This document shows positions 25,678 to 34,854 of a stretch of 64,000 bases of DNA, piece by piece. The stretch spans positions 1-64,000 of the forward strand of contig NZ_FOOH01000019.1 of NCBI RefSeq assembly GCF_900113135.1, in the 5' to 3' direction. A program made the translations under genes and the position numbers. Every line of letters starts with the position of its first letter. Position 1 is the first letter of the stretch. A model generated the notes under the pieces. It ran no database searches and was not told the origin of the DNA. It saw only the letters and a program-made list of their open reading frames with translations. This stretch comes from Salegentibacter agarivorans (lineage in GTDB: Bacteria > Bacteroidota > Bacteroidia > Flavobacteriales > Flavobacteriaceae).

Positions 25678-27948
25678 ATGAAATTATACTTAAAATATAT
25701 CGCTTATCTCTGTGCTGCATTTTTTTTGCTGCAGGCCTGTAATGTGAAAAAATTTGTGCCCGAAGACGAATTACTCTACACGGGCGCCAAAATTACCATG
25801 GAGAGTGATACCAGTATTAAAAGACGCGCCCGTTTAAAAGCAGAATTAGAATCGGTTTTAAGACCTGAACCCAATAGTTCATTTCTGGGAATGCAACCGG
25901 GGCTTTATTTTCATTATAAAGCTCAACGTGAAAAGCCGGGTTTTATCAATAAATTTTTAAACAAACAAATAGGGGAAGAGCCGGTTTACGCCAGTGATGT
26001 AGATCCTCTTAGAACAGAAGATTTGTTGAAAAACAGGCTGGAGAACAGAGGCTTTTTCTACAGTACAGTAGTTTCTACCGAGAACAGGAAAGAGAAGAAA
26101 AAAGAAATGGATGTAGCTTATAATATTGAGGTACCTACGCCATACTTACTGGAGAATTATAAGTTAGACTCAGATTCACTCAAGATTTTTAAGGAAATTG
26201 GGAACAATTTAGAAAATTCTCCAATAGAAAAAGGAATGCGATTTGACCTTGCAGCTTTAAAATTGGAAAGAGAGAGAATTGATGCCAATTTAAAGTCTAA
26301 AGGCTATTATAATTTCAATCCAGGGTTTTTAATTTTTGAAGCAGATACCAATCAATATGAACATAAGAATTTTGATCTCTTTTTAAGATTGAAAAAGGAT
26401 GTTCCTACCGAAAGTATTATTCCTTATAAATTAAAAAGTGTTAATATTTATCCCAAGTATGAAGTAGGAACCGATAGTACTACCGCAAAAACCCGCTATG
26501 CTGAAAAGAACTTTTTTCAAAAAGAAATATTTTTTAAACCTAAACATTTAGATCCTTACATTTTACTGGAAGAAGGGCAGTATTATAACCCTGAAAATTC
26601 CCGAAATACCGCCAGGAGGCTAGGAGATATCGGCGCTTACAAATTCGTAAATATAAATTATACCGAAATTGATAGCCTCTCTACCGATAGTTTGGGAGTG
26701 CTGGAAACCAATATTTATCTTTCTCCATTAAATAAACGCTCCTTGCGTGCAGAAATCCAGGCGGTAACAAAATCTAACGGCTTTACCGGCCCTAGTTTAG
26801 CTTTGGGATATACTAACAGGAATCTTTTTAAGGGCGGAGAAATTCTAAATGTTACCGGAGATTTTGGTTATGAAGTACAAACCGGCGGAGGCACGCAGGC
26901 AGGATTAAACAGTATACAATTAGGTTTACAGGGAGATCTTATTTTCCCCAGGTTATTATTTCCCATAAATTTTGATAAAAACTGGTTTTCATATTCCATC
27001 CCCAAAACAAAGACCAGTTTAGGTTTTGATTACCTTACCCGAAGTAAACTGTTTAGCCTTGGTTCAGTTTCTGCGCGGTTTGGTTATCTCTGGAATGCAA
27101 ATAGGTTTGTGACCCACGAGTTTTATCCTATTTCCTTAAATTATGTCAACCTGGGGAATACTACCCAGGAATTTCAGAATATTTTGGACGACAACCCATT
27201 CTTAGAACGAAGTTTTAACCAGGAATTTATTGCCGGTTTAACCTACTCTTTTCTTTATAACGGACTTATAGACGGGAATAGCAGGCACCAATTCTTTATA
27301 AATTCTACTTTAGATGTGGCTGGAAATTTAATTGATGCCATAAGCGGGCACGGGGAAGAAAATCCGCAAACCTTTTTAAATCTTGAATATGCCCAATACG
27401 CCAAGGCCGATATTGATTTGCGATATCATTTAAAAACAGGATCAGATTCTAAAATAGCTACCAGGCTGTTTGCCGGCTATGGGTTGCCTTATGGAAATTC
27501 TGATGTTTTACCATTCACAAAACAGTATTTTGCCGGTGGACCGTATAGCGTAAGAGCTTTTAATACCCGATCTTTAGGTCCCGGAACGTATACACCGCCA
27601 GATGAAGAAGGTGCATTTTTTGACCAGGCTGGTAATATTAGGCTGGAAGCTAACCTGGAATATCGTTTTCCGCTTTTTCCATACTTGTACGGTGCCGTTT
27701 TTGCCGATGCCGGTAATGTTTGGAATACTGGAGAAAACAGCACGCTGGTAGGAGGTGAATTCAGTAAAGATTTTATGAATGAGCTGGGCATTGGTACCGG
27801 CTTTGGTTTAAGGGTAGATATTCAAAGTTTTGTGATTCGGGTAGATCTGGCAGCTCCTTTACATGATCCTTCCTTACGGGAAGGCGAGCGCTGGGAATTT
27901 GATTATGCAAATCCGGTCTTGAATTTCGCTATAGGTTATCCTTTCTAA
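25678..27948 (+). CDS. tamL: TamL: BamA/TamA-family outer-membrane lipoprotein
   Basis: A 756-residue outer-membrane protein with a lipoprotein signal (lipobox LLQACN near residue 20), the hallmark of the Bacteroidetes TamL form of TamA. Residues about 30-350 hold POTRA-like domains (KLKSVNIYP, YYNPENSRNTARRLGDIGAYKFVNI), and about 370-756 form the 16-strand barrel (NLFKGGEILNVTGDFGYE, YFAGGPYSVRAFNTRSLGPG, the conserved late VRAF-type loop). It pairs with TamB encoded 97 bases upstream. The barrel ends in a hydrophobic LNFAIGYPF strand with terminal Phe, as expected for an OMP. Confidence 0.9.
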   Translation: MKLYLKYIAYLCAAFFLLQACNVKKFVPEDELLYTGAKITMESDTSIKRRARLKAELESVLRPEPNSSFLGMQPGLYFHYKAQREKPGFINKFLNKQIGEEPVYASDVDPLRTEDLLKNRLENRGFFYSTVVSTENRKEKKKEMDVAYNIEVPTPYLLENYKLDSDSLKIFKEIGNNLENSPIEKGMRFDLAALKLERERIDANLKSKGYYNFNPGFLIFEADTNQYEHKNFDLFLRLKKDVPTESIIPYKLKSVNIYPKYEVGTDSTTAKTRYAEKNFFQKEIFFKPKHLDPYILLEEGQYYNPENSRNTARRLGDIGAYKFVNINYTEIDSLSTDSLGVLETNIYLSPLNKRSLRAEIQAVTKSNGFTGPSLALGYTNRNLFKGGEILNVTGDFGYEVQTGGGTQAGLNSIQLGLQGDLIFPRLLFPINFDKNWFSYSIPKTKTSLGFDYLTRSKLFSLGSVSARFGYLWNANRFVTHEFYPISLNYVNLGNTTQEFQNILDDNPFLERSFNQEFIAGLTYSFLYNGLIDGNSRHQFFINSTLDVAGNLIDAISGHGEENPQTFLNLEYAQYAKADIDLRYHLKTGSDSKIATRLFAGYGLPYGNSDVLPFTKQYFAGGPYSVRAFNTRSLGPGTYTPPDEEGAFFDQAGNIRLEANLEYRFPLFPYLYGAVFADAGNVWNTGENSTLVGGEFSKDFMNELGIGTGFGLRVDIQSFVIRVDLAAPLHDPSLREGERWEFDYANPVLNFAIGYPF

Positions 27949-27950
27949 GA

Positions 27951-28532
27951 ATGTTGATAATGCATAAAGAAATTTTAAAACACGTAACTTCAAAAATTAA
28001 TCTTTCAAAAGATGAACAACGAGAATTTACTGGTGTTCTATCAGAAAAACGTATTTCAAAAAAAGAATTTCTATTTAAACCGGGGCAGGCTGTAGACTAT
28101 GAATATTATGTGGTTCAGGGGTGTTTAAAGGCCTTTTATTTAGATGAAAATGGAAATAAGCATATTATTCAGTTTGCAGTAGAAGACTGGTGGATAAGCG
28201 ATTTTGAAGCTTTCTTCGGAAATTATCCCGCCCAGTTATATGTTGAAGCTATAGAAGATTCGGTTCTCCTGGGAATTCATCGCGATACTCTTGAAACTTT
28301 ATATAAGCGAATTCCTAAATTTGAACGTTTTTTCAGAATTAAAACTACTAATGCTTTTGTGGCACTTAGAAGTAGAATTCTTTCCTCCCTTCAAAAAAAT
28401 AACAAAGAGCGCTACCTGGAATTCTGCCAAACCTATCCCCAAATTGAAAAGCGCGTTCCCAATTACCATATTGCGAACTATCTTGGTATAAAACCAGAAA
28501 GCCTAAGCAGGCTGCGAAAAGAGCTGTCTTAG
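27951..28532 (+). CDS. Crp/Fnr-family transcriptional regulator
   Basis: A 193-residue protein. An N-terminal cyclic-nucleotide-binding-type beta roll spans about 20-120 (FKPGQAVDYEYYVVQGCLKAFY), followed by a C-terminal winged helix (about 140-193, HIANYLGIKPESLSRLRKEL). No cysteine cluster for an Fnr iron-sulfur centre is seen. It starts two bases after the tamL stop, so it is cotranscribed with the Tam genes. It may instead act on the ene-reductase gene 118 bases downstream, a common pairing in Flavobacteria. An ATG at codon 4 is an alternative start. Confidence 0.87.
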   Translation: MLIMHKEILKHVTSKINLSKDEQREFTGVLSEKRISKKEFLFKPGQAVDYEYYVVQGCLKAFYLDENGNKHIIQFAVEDWWISDFEAFFGNYPAQLYVEAIEDSVLLGIHRDTLETLYKRIPKFERFFRIKTTNAFVALRSRILSSLQKNNKERYLEFCQTYPQIEKRVPNYHIANYLGIKPESLSRLRKELS

Positions 28533-28650
28533 CTTAACATTTTTTAACAGGCCCTGCTAACATACATCAAGTAGTTTCTTTCCTTTTTCATATAATTTAG
28601 CTTTTAAAAATTGCTAAGAAAAAGATTGATTAATACAACCAAAAAAAGCT

Positions 28651-29763
28651 ATGAGTAAAGAACAACATTTATTAAAATCATATAATTTAAACGGATTAGA
28701 ACTTCCTAATAGAGTAGTAATGGCTCCAATGACGCGAAGTAGGGCTGATAATCCTGAAAATACGCCTATTGAAGGTCTACACGATGTTTATTACACCCAA
28801 AGAGCTTCTGCCGGACTTATTATTACCGAAGGTTCCCAGGTTTCTAAAGAAGCTGTGGGGTATGTAAATACACCTGGAATTTACAGCAAAGAGCAAATTG
28901 CAGGCTGGAAAATGGTAAATAAAAAAGTGCACGAAGCTAAAGGCAGAATGTTTATTCAGCTTTGGCACGTGGGTAGAATGTCTCATCCCGATTTTCATAA
29001 CGGGGATTTACCTTTATCGGCTTCAGCAATAAATCCTGAAGCGCAATCTTATACACCGGAAGGTTTTAAAGATACCGTGACGCCAAAAGAAATGACCATT
29101 GAAGATATTAAAAGAACGATCCAGGATTTTAAAAATGCGGCTAAAAATGCAATGGAGGCCGATTTTGATGGAGTTGAAATTCATTCTTCAAATGGATATT
29201 TATTTCACCAGTTTTTTAATGGAACTTCTAATAAAAGAAATGATGAATATGGCGGAAGCATAGAAAATCGTGCAAAGATCTTGTTTGAAACCATAGATGC
29301 GATTAAGGAGGTAATGCCAGAGCAAAAAATTGGTTTAAGATTAAACCCGTCCCTGAACGGTATTTTTGGAATGACGATGGATGAGGAAACCATCCCAACT
29401 TTCGATTATATTATCAAGAAATTGAACGATTACGATCTTGCTTACCTGCATTTGTCAGAGCCTTTTAACGATGTTTCAGATGTTCCTTATGCGGTAACTG
29501 AAATCGCTAAGAGATACCGGCCAATGTATAATGGTACTTTAATGATTAACGCAGGCTTTGATCAAGAATCTGGAAATAAAGTAATTGAAGAAGGAAATGC
29601 CGATTTGGTAGCCTTTGGAAAACCTTATATTTCCAATCCCGATTTAGTAGAGCGTTTTGCTGAAAATATTCCGCTTTCAGACTGGGACACCGATACTTTC
29701 TATGTGCCCGGTGAAAAAGGTTATATAGATTACGAAGCTAAAGCCAGAAAACAGGAAGCTTAA
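28651..29763 (+). CDS. Old Yellow Enzyme-family alkene reductase
   Basis: A 370-residue FMN-dependent TIM-barrel oxidoreductase of the NemA/OYE type. Visible motifs: NRVVMAPMTRSRA, FIQLWHVGRMSHPD, GVEIHSSNGYLFHQFFN (with the His/Asn-type substrate pair region) and RNDEYGGSIENRAK. It reduces activated C=C bonds of enals, enones or nitro compounds using NAD(P)H, in the cytoplasm. It is probably part of an electrophile or oxidative stress response together with the neighbouring alcohol-dehydrogenase-like gene and the Crp/Fnr regulator (context inference). Confidence 0.92.
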   Translation: MSKEQHLLKSYNLNGLELPNRVVMAPMTRSRADNPENTPIEGLHDVYYTQRASAGLIITEGSQVSKEAVGYVNTPGIYSKEQIAGWKMVNKKVHEAKGRMFIQLWHVGRMSHPDFHNGDLPLSASAINPEAQSYTPEGFKDTVTPKEMTIEDIKRTIQDFKNAAKNAMEADFDGVEIHSSNGYLFHQFFNGTSNKRNDEYGGSIENRAKILFETIDAIKEVMPEQKIGLRLNPSLNGIFGMTMDEETIPTFDYIIKKLNDYDLAYLHLSEPFNDVSDVPYAVTEIAKRYRPMYNGTLMINAGFDQESGNKVIEEGNADLVAFGKPYISNPDLVERFAENIPLSDWDTDTFYVPGEKGYIDYEAKARKQEA

Positions 29764-29788
29764 AAGATCCTGTTTAATTGTAATTAGA

Positions 29789-29920
29789 AGAGGTTGTTTG
29801 TTAAGTTTTAAGCCGTCACCCTGAACTGGTTTCAGGGTCTAACATGTTTAAAATCATGAACATATTAGATGCTGAAACGAGTTCAGCATGACGCTAAAAG
29901 ATTAATTCCAAACAACCTCT
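29789..29920. repeat. Nested inverted repeat inside a bidirectional terminator, copy 1
   Basis: The outer 12-bp arms AGAGGTTGTTTG (29789-29800) and CAAACAACCTCT (29909-29920), with flanking A/T tracts, form a terminator for the convergent genes. Inside lies an imperfect 28-base inverted repeat (29815-29842 with 29865-29892). Each arm is itself a small hairpin: CCCTGAACTGGTTTCAGGG and TGCTGAAACGAGTTCAGCA. A related copy sits at 38214-38273, so this is a dispersed intergenic repeat family. Confidence 0.8.
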
Positions 29921-29928
29921 TTTTTATT

Positions 29929-30942
29929 TTAAAACGAAATCACATTTTTACCAATAGATTTCCCAGATTCCTGTAAACTATGAACTTCTTTAAAAGTTTC
30001 GGAATTTAATCCTGAAAAAGTTTTATTTAATGTGGTTTCAATAGTTTTTTCTTCTAAAAGTTTAGAAACTCTCTCCAGTATTTCGTGCTGTTTGTGCATA
30101 TCTGGAGTTTGAAATTTAGCCCGGGTAAACATCAATTCCCAGTGAAAAGCCACACTTTTACCCTTAAGTTTATTTAAATCTACTTTATCTTTTGTTTCAA
30201 CAATAGAGCAAATTTCTCCCTGTGGTTTTATGAGTTCGGCCATTGCGTCCCAGTGCAATTCGGTATCAGAAAAGTTGAGGATATAATCTACGTTTTCATA
30301 ACCTTTAGCTTTCATTTCTTCTACTAAATTCTTGTGATTTACAATCACATCGGCGCCCATATTTCTACACCATGCTTCGGTTTCATTCCTGGATGCAGTG
30401 GCAATTACATTAAATTTGGTAAGTTTCTTTAAAAGCTGAATTCCAATGGAACCAACTCCGCCGGCACCGCCAATAACAAGAATATCCCGGTTTTCCCCTG
30501 AATTTTCTTCAATTTTTAAACGCTCAAAAATACATTCCCAGGCTGTGAGAGCGGTTAGGGGTAAAGCGGCTGCTTCTTCAAAAGAAAGGTTTTTAGGTTT
30601 ATGGCCTGCAATATTTTCGTTTACTAACTGTAATTCGGCATTGCAACCCGGCTGGTCAATTTCCCCGGCATAAAAAACTTCATCGCCCTGTTTGAATTTA
30701 GTAACTTTATTTCCAACCCGTTCTACAATTCCGGCAGCATCCCAACCTAAAATTTTGGGTGTATCTAACTCTTTGTTTTTTGCGGCATTTTGCCTCACTT
30801 TAAAATCTACAGGATTTACAGAAACGGCTTTAATACGCACCAATAGATCTGAATCTCCCGGCTTGGGTTCTTCAGTATTAAATTCAATAAAACTATCTGA
30901 ATGATCTATAGGAAGCGATTTTTTTATTCCAACGGCTTTCAT
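29929..30942 (-). CDS. Zinc-type alcohol dehydrogenase / quinone oxidoreductase-like protein
   Basis: A 337-residue MDR-superfamily reductase. The GroES-like N-terminal domain contains AVSVNPVDFKVR and GWDAAGIVERVG. The Rossmann domain contains IGGAGGVGSIGIQLLKKL. The catalytic-zinc cysteine and histidine pattern of true alcohol dehydrogenases is not evident, so a zinc-independent NADPH:quinone reductase or enoyl reductase function fits better. It is convergent with the OYE gene and shares its terminator. Confidence 0.87.
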   Translation of the reverse strand: MKAVGIKKSLPIDHSDSFIEFNTEEPKPGDSDLLVRIKAVSVNPVDFKVRQNAAKNKELDTPKILGWDAAGIVERVGNKVTKFKQGDEVFYAGEIDQPGCNAELQLVNENIAGHKPKNLSFEEAAALPLTALTAWECIFERLKIEENSGENRDILVIGGAGGVGSIGIQLLKKLTKFNVIATASRNETEAWCRNMGADVIVNHKNLVEEMKAKGYENVDYILNFSDTELHWDAMAELIKPQGEICSIVETKDKVDLNKLKGKSVAFHWELMFTRAKFQTPDMHKQHEILERVSKLLEEKTIETTLNKTFSGLNSETFKEVHSLQESGKSIGKNVISF

Positions 30943-31038
30943 AATTTATTTTTTAAGAATTAGCATATTAATATTTGAATTTAAGAAATAAACAAGTCAG
31001 CGCCCAGCACTTAAAAAAATAATAAGAACGGAATATTA

Positions 31039-31698
31039 TTAATGCTGAAGTTTGCCGCCATAGCAAAGATCTCCGGCATCTCCAAGGCCTGGGACAATAT
31101 ACCCGCGATCGTTTAATTCTTTATCTATGGTTGCTATCCAGAGTTTGGTATCTGCAGGAAATTCTTCAGCTACGTGGGCAATGCCTTCTTCGGCACCAAT
31201 TACTGCTACTAAATGAATTTCTTTGGGTTTACCCATATGTTCCAGGGCTTTCATCACATTAACAAAAGAACGGCCGGTAGCCAGCATTGGGTCGGCAAGA
31301 ATTAGGGTTTTTCCTTCCAGGGAAGGCGAGGCAAGGTATTCTACTACAATTTCAAAATTCTCATCGTTGGTTGGATGATGGCGATATGCTGAAATAAAAG
31401 AATTTTCAGCATCATCAAAATAATTTAATAAACCATTGTGTAAAGGAAGTCCGGCGCGTAAAATAGAACAAAGCGCAACCTGGGTTTCAGGTAATTGCAC
31501 TTCAGCATTTCCCAGTGGCGTATTTATATTTTTTGAAGTAAATTTTAGTGTTTTACTTAGTTCGTAGCCTAAAATCTCACCTAAACGCTCAATATTTCTG
31601 CGAAAACGCATTCTATCTTTCTGAATTTCAGTATCTCTGAGTTGTGCTACAAATTTTCCGGCTATAGAATTTTCTTCTAAGAGATGATTTATTTGCAT
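31039..31698 (-). CDS. upp: Uracil phosphoribosyltransferase
   Basis: A 219-residue pyrimidine-salvage enzyme that makes UMP from uracil and PRPP. The PRPP loop is LILADPMLATGRS and the uracil-recognition C-terminus is RGYIVPGLGDAGDLCYGG, both diagnostic. VALCSILRAGLPLHNGL is also family-typical. Length is normal. It is probably monocistronic; TAAAGATA at 31733-31740 (TATCTTTA on the minus strand) is a weak -7 candidate 35 bases before the start. Confidence 0.95.
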   Translation of the reverse strand: MQINHLLEENSIAGKFVAQLRDTEIQKDRMRFRRNIERLGEILGYELSKTLKFTSKNINTPLGNAEVQLPETQVALCSILRAGLPLHNGLLNYFDDAENSFISAYRHHPTNDENFEIVVEYLASPSLEGKTLILADPMLATGRSFVNVMKALEHMGKPKEIHLVAVIGAEEGIAHVAEEFPADTKLWIATIDKELNDRGYIVPGLGDAGDLCYGGKLQH

Positions 31699-31824
31699 GG
31701 TAGTTTTTAAATTTTTGAACTTTCCTGGTGAGTAAAGATAAGTAATTGTTTTTCGAATGGCCTGAGCGAGACAGCTACATTTCAGGTTTATCTTAAAAGA
31801 TTTTTCTGTATGCTAATTTGGCTG

Positions 31825-31832
31825 TATTTTTG
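31825..31832 (+). promoter_or_regulatory. Candidate -7 promoter box
   Basis: TATTTTTG exactly matches the Bacteroidetes -7 consensus TAnnTTTG, 27 bases before the ATG of the gene at 31860. No well spaced TTG at -33 is visible. Confidence 0.4.
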
Positions 31833-31859
31833 ATATAATTAGCTTAAAGAATTCATTTT

Positions 31860-32477
31860 ATGAAGTTTATCTATACATCCTTGTTTTTTTGCTTCACCTT
31901 TATAAGCTACGGGCAAATAGATCTTCCTGCTACCAATAATACCGGAGGAATTCTAAAAGCTGAGCCTGAAACAAAATCTTCTGGTTTTCCTATTCTTAGG
32001 GCCGAAGAATCTAACGAAGAAAGCAAATACCTGCGAGAAAAACCTAAAACAATAGACTTTAGAGAAAAACCTAATAATTTAAAAACCGCTGGAGATGCAG
32101 TAAAGGAGAAGTGGACAGCAGATAAAGAAGCTTTAAATAAATATAAGGAAGACCAGTATTTAGGCGACTTTAAAACTACCGGTAAATTTGTGGAGCTGTA
32201 TTGCCGCGACCATCAATTTGTAGATGGTGACCAGGTAAATATTTATGTAAATGGTAATTTTGTAAAACGTGTAGTGCTGGGAAGTGGGTATCACCCGGTT
32301 TTGGTTACATTAGAAAGCGGATTTAATAATATTGAATTTGAAGCGATAAACCAGGGATCTTCCGGTCCTAATACCGCGCAGTTAAAAGTTTTGGAAGAAA
32401 ACGGAAACCTGGTTGCTTCTAAAGAATGGAACCTTTTAACCGGCGCCAAAGCGAGCTTAATTGTGGTTAAAGAATAA
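31860..32477 (+). CDS. Secreted hypothetical protein with a beta-rich C-terminal domain
   Basis: A 205-residue protein with a signal peptide (FFCFTFISYGQ). A charged linker (about 45-100, repeats of REKPKTIDFREKP type) precedes a beta-sandwich-looking domain (DGDQVNIYVNGNFVKRVVLG, HPVLVTLESGFNNIEFEAINQGSSGPNTAQL). The C-terminal half resembles the small periplasmic or secreted beta domains found in many Flavobacteria without assigned function. It may be cotranscribed with the universal stress protein 92 bases downstream. Confidence 0.7.
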   Translation: MKFIYTSLFFCFTFISYGQIDLPATNNTGGILKAEPETKSSGFPILRAEESNEESKYLREKPKTIDFREKPNNLKTAGDAVKEKWTADKEALNKYKEDQYLGDFKTTGKFVELYCRDHQFVDGDQVNIYVNGNFVKRVVLGSGYHPVLVTLESGFNNIEFEAINQGSSGPNTAQLKVLEENGNLVASKEWNLLTGAKASLIVVKE

Positions 32478-32569
32478 AATTTAACCAGATTTCTTTTTTC
32501 AACCGATTCATTACCAATTATTCTAATTTTTAAAATTCATTTAATAACTTTATAAGAAATCCCAATCTT

Positions 32570-33031
32570 ATGAAGCGTATATTAATTGCAATAGATTATC
32601 ATCCTGTTTCAGAAAAAGTGGCTGAAGCCGGTTACAAACTCGCCAAACAATTAGATGCCCGGGTTTGTTTACTTCACGTAATGGCCAATGTAAGTTACTA
32701 CGGAATTGATTATCCTACGTTTATGGGATATTCAGGCTATGATGAAATGGCTGTAAATTTAGATATAGCCCTGGAAATGCGGGAGGTTGTAGAAGATTTT
32801 CTGGAAACTGCAGCAAAACACCTTAACGATGAAAATGTAGAAACGCATTTAGCCGAAGGCGATGCCGCCACCGCTATTCTAGAATATTCTAAAACCTGGA
32901 ATGCCGATTTGGTGGTAATGGGCACGCATAGCCATTCGGTTTTTGAAAAACTTTTAATGGGAACAGTTGCTTCAAGCGTATTAGAAAAAACTGAAGTTCC
33001 GGTTTTTATGGTGCCAATTAAGAAGGATTGA
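32570..33031 (+). CDS. Universal stress protein, UspA family
   Basis: A 153-residue single-domain UspA protein. It opens RILIAIDYHPVSEKVAEAGYKLA and ends with the nucleotide-binding motif MGTHSHSVFEKLLMGTVASSVL, followed by VPVFMVP. The G-x2-G-x9-G-(S/T) type pattern suggests ATP binding. Role: survival under stress in the cytoplasm. It is followed by a strong bidirectional terminator. Confidence 0.92.
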   Translation: MKRILIAIDYHPVSEKVAEAGYKLAKQLDARVCLLHVMANVSYYGIDYPTFMGYSGYDEMAVNLDIALEMREVVEDFLETAAKHLNDENVETHLAEGDAATAILEYSKTWNADLVVMGTHSHSVFEKLLMGTVASSVLEKTEVPVFMVPIKKD

Positions 33032-33054
33032 TAAGAAATCAAAATTCCAATAAT

Positions 33055-33085
33055 AAAAAAGTCTTCTACTACAGAAGACTTTTTT
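33055..33085. terminator. Bidirectional terminator
   Basis: A perfect 13-bp stem, AAAAAAGTCTTCT with AGAAGACTTTTTT (33055-33067 with 33073-33085), has a five-base loop and lies between convergent genes. It provides a U-tract in both directions. Confidence 0.85.
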
Positions 33086-33086
33086 A

Positions 33087-33674
33087 TTACCCAAAATTAA
33101 ATTTATAATTACGGGTAGCAGATAATACGTCTTCCAATTCTTTTTGAAGCTCTTTTCCTTTATCTAAATTATACCAATTTTGTATCTCAGTTTTTATGAT
33201 CTCAAAAGAAGCTCTCTCCTGGAGTAGTTCAGCATACATTTTTTGACAATTTTCAGGACGTGGTCCCCAGGTTGCTAAATCTTTACCTTGTTGATTTTGA
33301 ATTACTAATTTAGGAATTGATTGTGTACCATTGGTGAGATACTGCTCAATCCTGTAAGGTGCTGCATCTCTTAATTCATAAGAAACCGTTATTAGCGGAT
33401 TCTCACTTGCTATCATTTCTATAAAAGGAATATTGTGAGCTGCGTCGCCACACCAGGGCTCGGTAATAATAATCCAGTGTTGCGGTTGATCTATCTTTTT
33501 GACAATCTCGACAATATCATGTGATAATTTTCCTGTTTTGAACCACCGGTTCATACGTGACCAGTTTAGCTTTGTATAATTCAGGTAATCGGGATTATCA
33601 TAAGGCGGTTGGTGTTCCGTCGCAGGTTTAAGCAGGATATTTTTGAAGTATGAGCTATATTCTTGATAATTCAT
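33087..33674 (-). CDS. Thioredoxin-like protein with a single active-site cysteine
   Basis: A 195-residue cytoplasmic protein. The central region has a thioredoxin-like fold signature (HWIIITEPWCGDAAHN, later IPKLVIQNQQGKDLATWGPRP with the cis-Pro). The active-site segment reads W-C-G-D-A, so only the first cysteine of the usual CxxC is kept. Such thioredoxin-family proteins are widespread in Bacteroidetes and their partner is unknown. CAAATCTA at 33707-33714 gives an exact TAnnTTTG box upstream. Confidence 0.8.
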   Translation of the reverse strand: MNYQEYSSYFKNILLKPATEHQPPYDNPDYLNYTKLNWSRMNRWFKTGKLSHDIVEIVKKIDQPQHWIIITEPWCGDAAHNIPFIEMIASENPLITVSYELRDAAPYRIEQYLTNGTQSIPKLVIQNQQGKDLATWGPRPENCQKMYAELLQERASFEIIKTEIQNWYNLDKGKELQKELEDVLSATRNYKFNFG

Positions 33675-33706
33675 TGAAATTAATTTTATCGCGATTTTTA
33701 TTAATT

Positions 33707-33714
33707 CAAATCTA
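33707..33714 (-). promoter_or_regulatory. Candidate -7 promoter box
   Basis: The minus-strand TAGATTTG is an exact match to TAnnTTTG, 32 bases before the start of the thioredoxin-like gene. It lies just beyond the tRNA terminator. No clear TTG -33 element is seen. Confidence 0.4.
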
Positions 33715-33730
33715 CAGAATAGGAAATAAA

Positions 33731-33767
33731 AAAACCGTAAAGACTTAAAATTAAGTTTTACGGTTTT
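33731..33767 (-). terminator. Terminator of the tRNA-Arg gene
   Basis: The 11-bp arms AAAACCGTAAA (33731-33741) and TTTACGGTTTT (33757-33767) end six bases beyond the 3' end of the tRNA. On the minus strand the A tract becomes a U tract. Confidence 0.75.
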
Positions 33768-33773
33768 ACAAAG

Positions 33774-33847
<74 letters not shown>

Positions 33848-34137
33848 GTTTTTGCGGTTGCAAATATAAGCCTCTTTCCAAATAAAACAAGCTTTTTTTA
33901 TTTAAAAATTTATTTTTTTCATCAACTTGATTTTAAGGGAATTTTAATCTGTTTTTAACTTAATTTTTAAATTGAAAGTTTTTCTCAATTATATCCTTAA
34001 TTTTGCCTCGGTAAATTTTTTAAAAAATTCCTTTGATAACATTGAAATATTTTTTGCTCCAAAATTCAACGCCTGTTAACCAGATATTTAGGTTTAGTAA
34101 ATTTACCTCAATTCTTAATAAAGCCTGTTAATTGTTT

Positions 34138-34854
34138 ATGGAGTTTCAATTCACCATTATTGTTCCGGTTTATAACGAGATTGAAAGTTTACCCAGGCTT
34201 TTTGATTTTTTGCAGAATTACGTTAAATCGGCTTCACTCAAATCCTGTGTTTTACTGGTAGACGATGGCTCTGGTGACGGCAGTGCTTCGGCTATAGAAA
34301 AATTCTGTTTAGATCACGAGGATTTTAATTGTTTGTTATTCGACAAAAATTATGGGAAAGGCGCAGCATTAAAAGCCGCTTTCGATCATACTAAAACGCC
34401 ATTGCTTGGTTACCTGGATGCCGATCTACAAACGCATCCCGAAGATTTTGAATTACTTCTGCCATATATTAAAGATTTTGGTTTGGTTACCGGCTGGCGT
34501 AAAAATAGAAAAGATACCCTTGTAAAACGTATTTCTTCCAAAACCGGAAATGCCGTACGCATATTTTTTACGCACGATAATATTCACGATACCGGCTGCC
34601 CGCTTAAGATAATGCATACCGAATACGCCAAGAAAATCCCTATGTTTAAAGGTTTACAGCGTTTTTTACCGGCTATGATATTATTGCAGCAAAAGGAGAT
34701 AAAAGAGGTGGTTATTAATCATTATCCAAGAATTGAAGGCGAATCTAAATACAATTTCAAAAATAGGTTTTTGGGGCCTTTGGTAGATTGTTTTGCTTAT
34801 GTTTGGATTAAAAAATCGTATATAGATTATAGCATAAAAGCGAAACATGGATAA
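34138..34854 (+). CDS. Glycosyltransferase family 2 (polyprenyl-phosphate glycosyltransferase-like)
   Basis: A 238-residue GT-A enzyme: FTIIVPVYNEIESLPRL, LLVDDGSGDGSAS, and the DxD region GYLDADLQTHPED. No C-terminal transmembrane helices are seen, unlike ArnC/GtrB. Because it is followed by LAB_N and GT39 genes, it probably makes a sugar-phosphopolyprenol donor in the cytoplasm (inference). The ATG at 34138 is chosen; a TTG two codons upstream is less likely. It overlaps the next gene by eight bases. Confidence 0.87.
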   Translation: MEFQFTIIVPVYNEIESLPRLFDFLQNYVKSASLKSCVLLVDDGSGDGSASAIEKFCLDHEDFNCLLFDKNYGKGAALKAAFDHTKTPLLGYLDADLQTHPEDFELLLPYIKDFGLVTGWRKNRKDTLVKRISSKTGNAVRIFFTHDNIHDTGCPLKIMHTEYAKKIPMFKGLQRFLPAMILLQQKEIKEVVINHYPRIEGESKYNFKNRFLGPLVDCFAYVWIKKSYIDYSIKAKHG

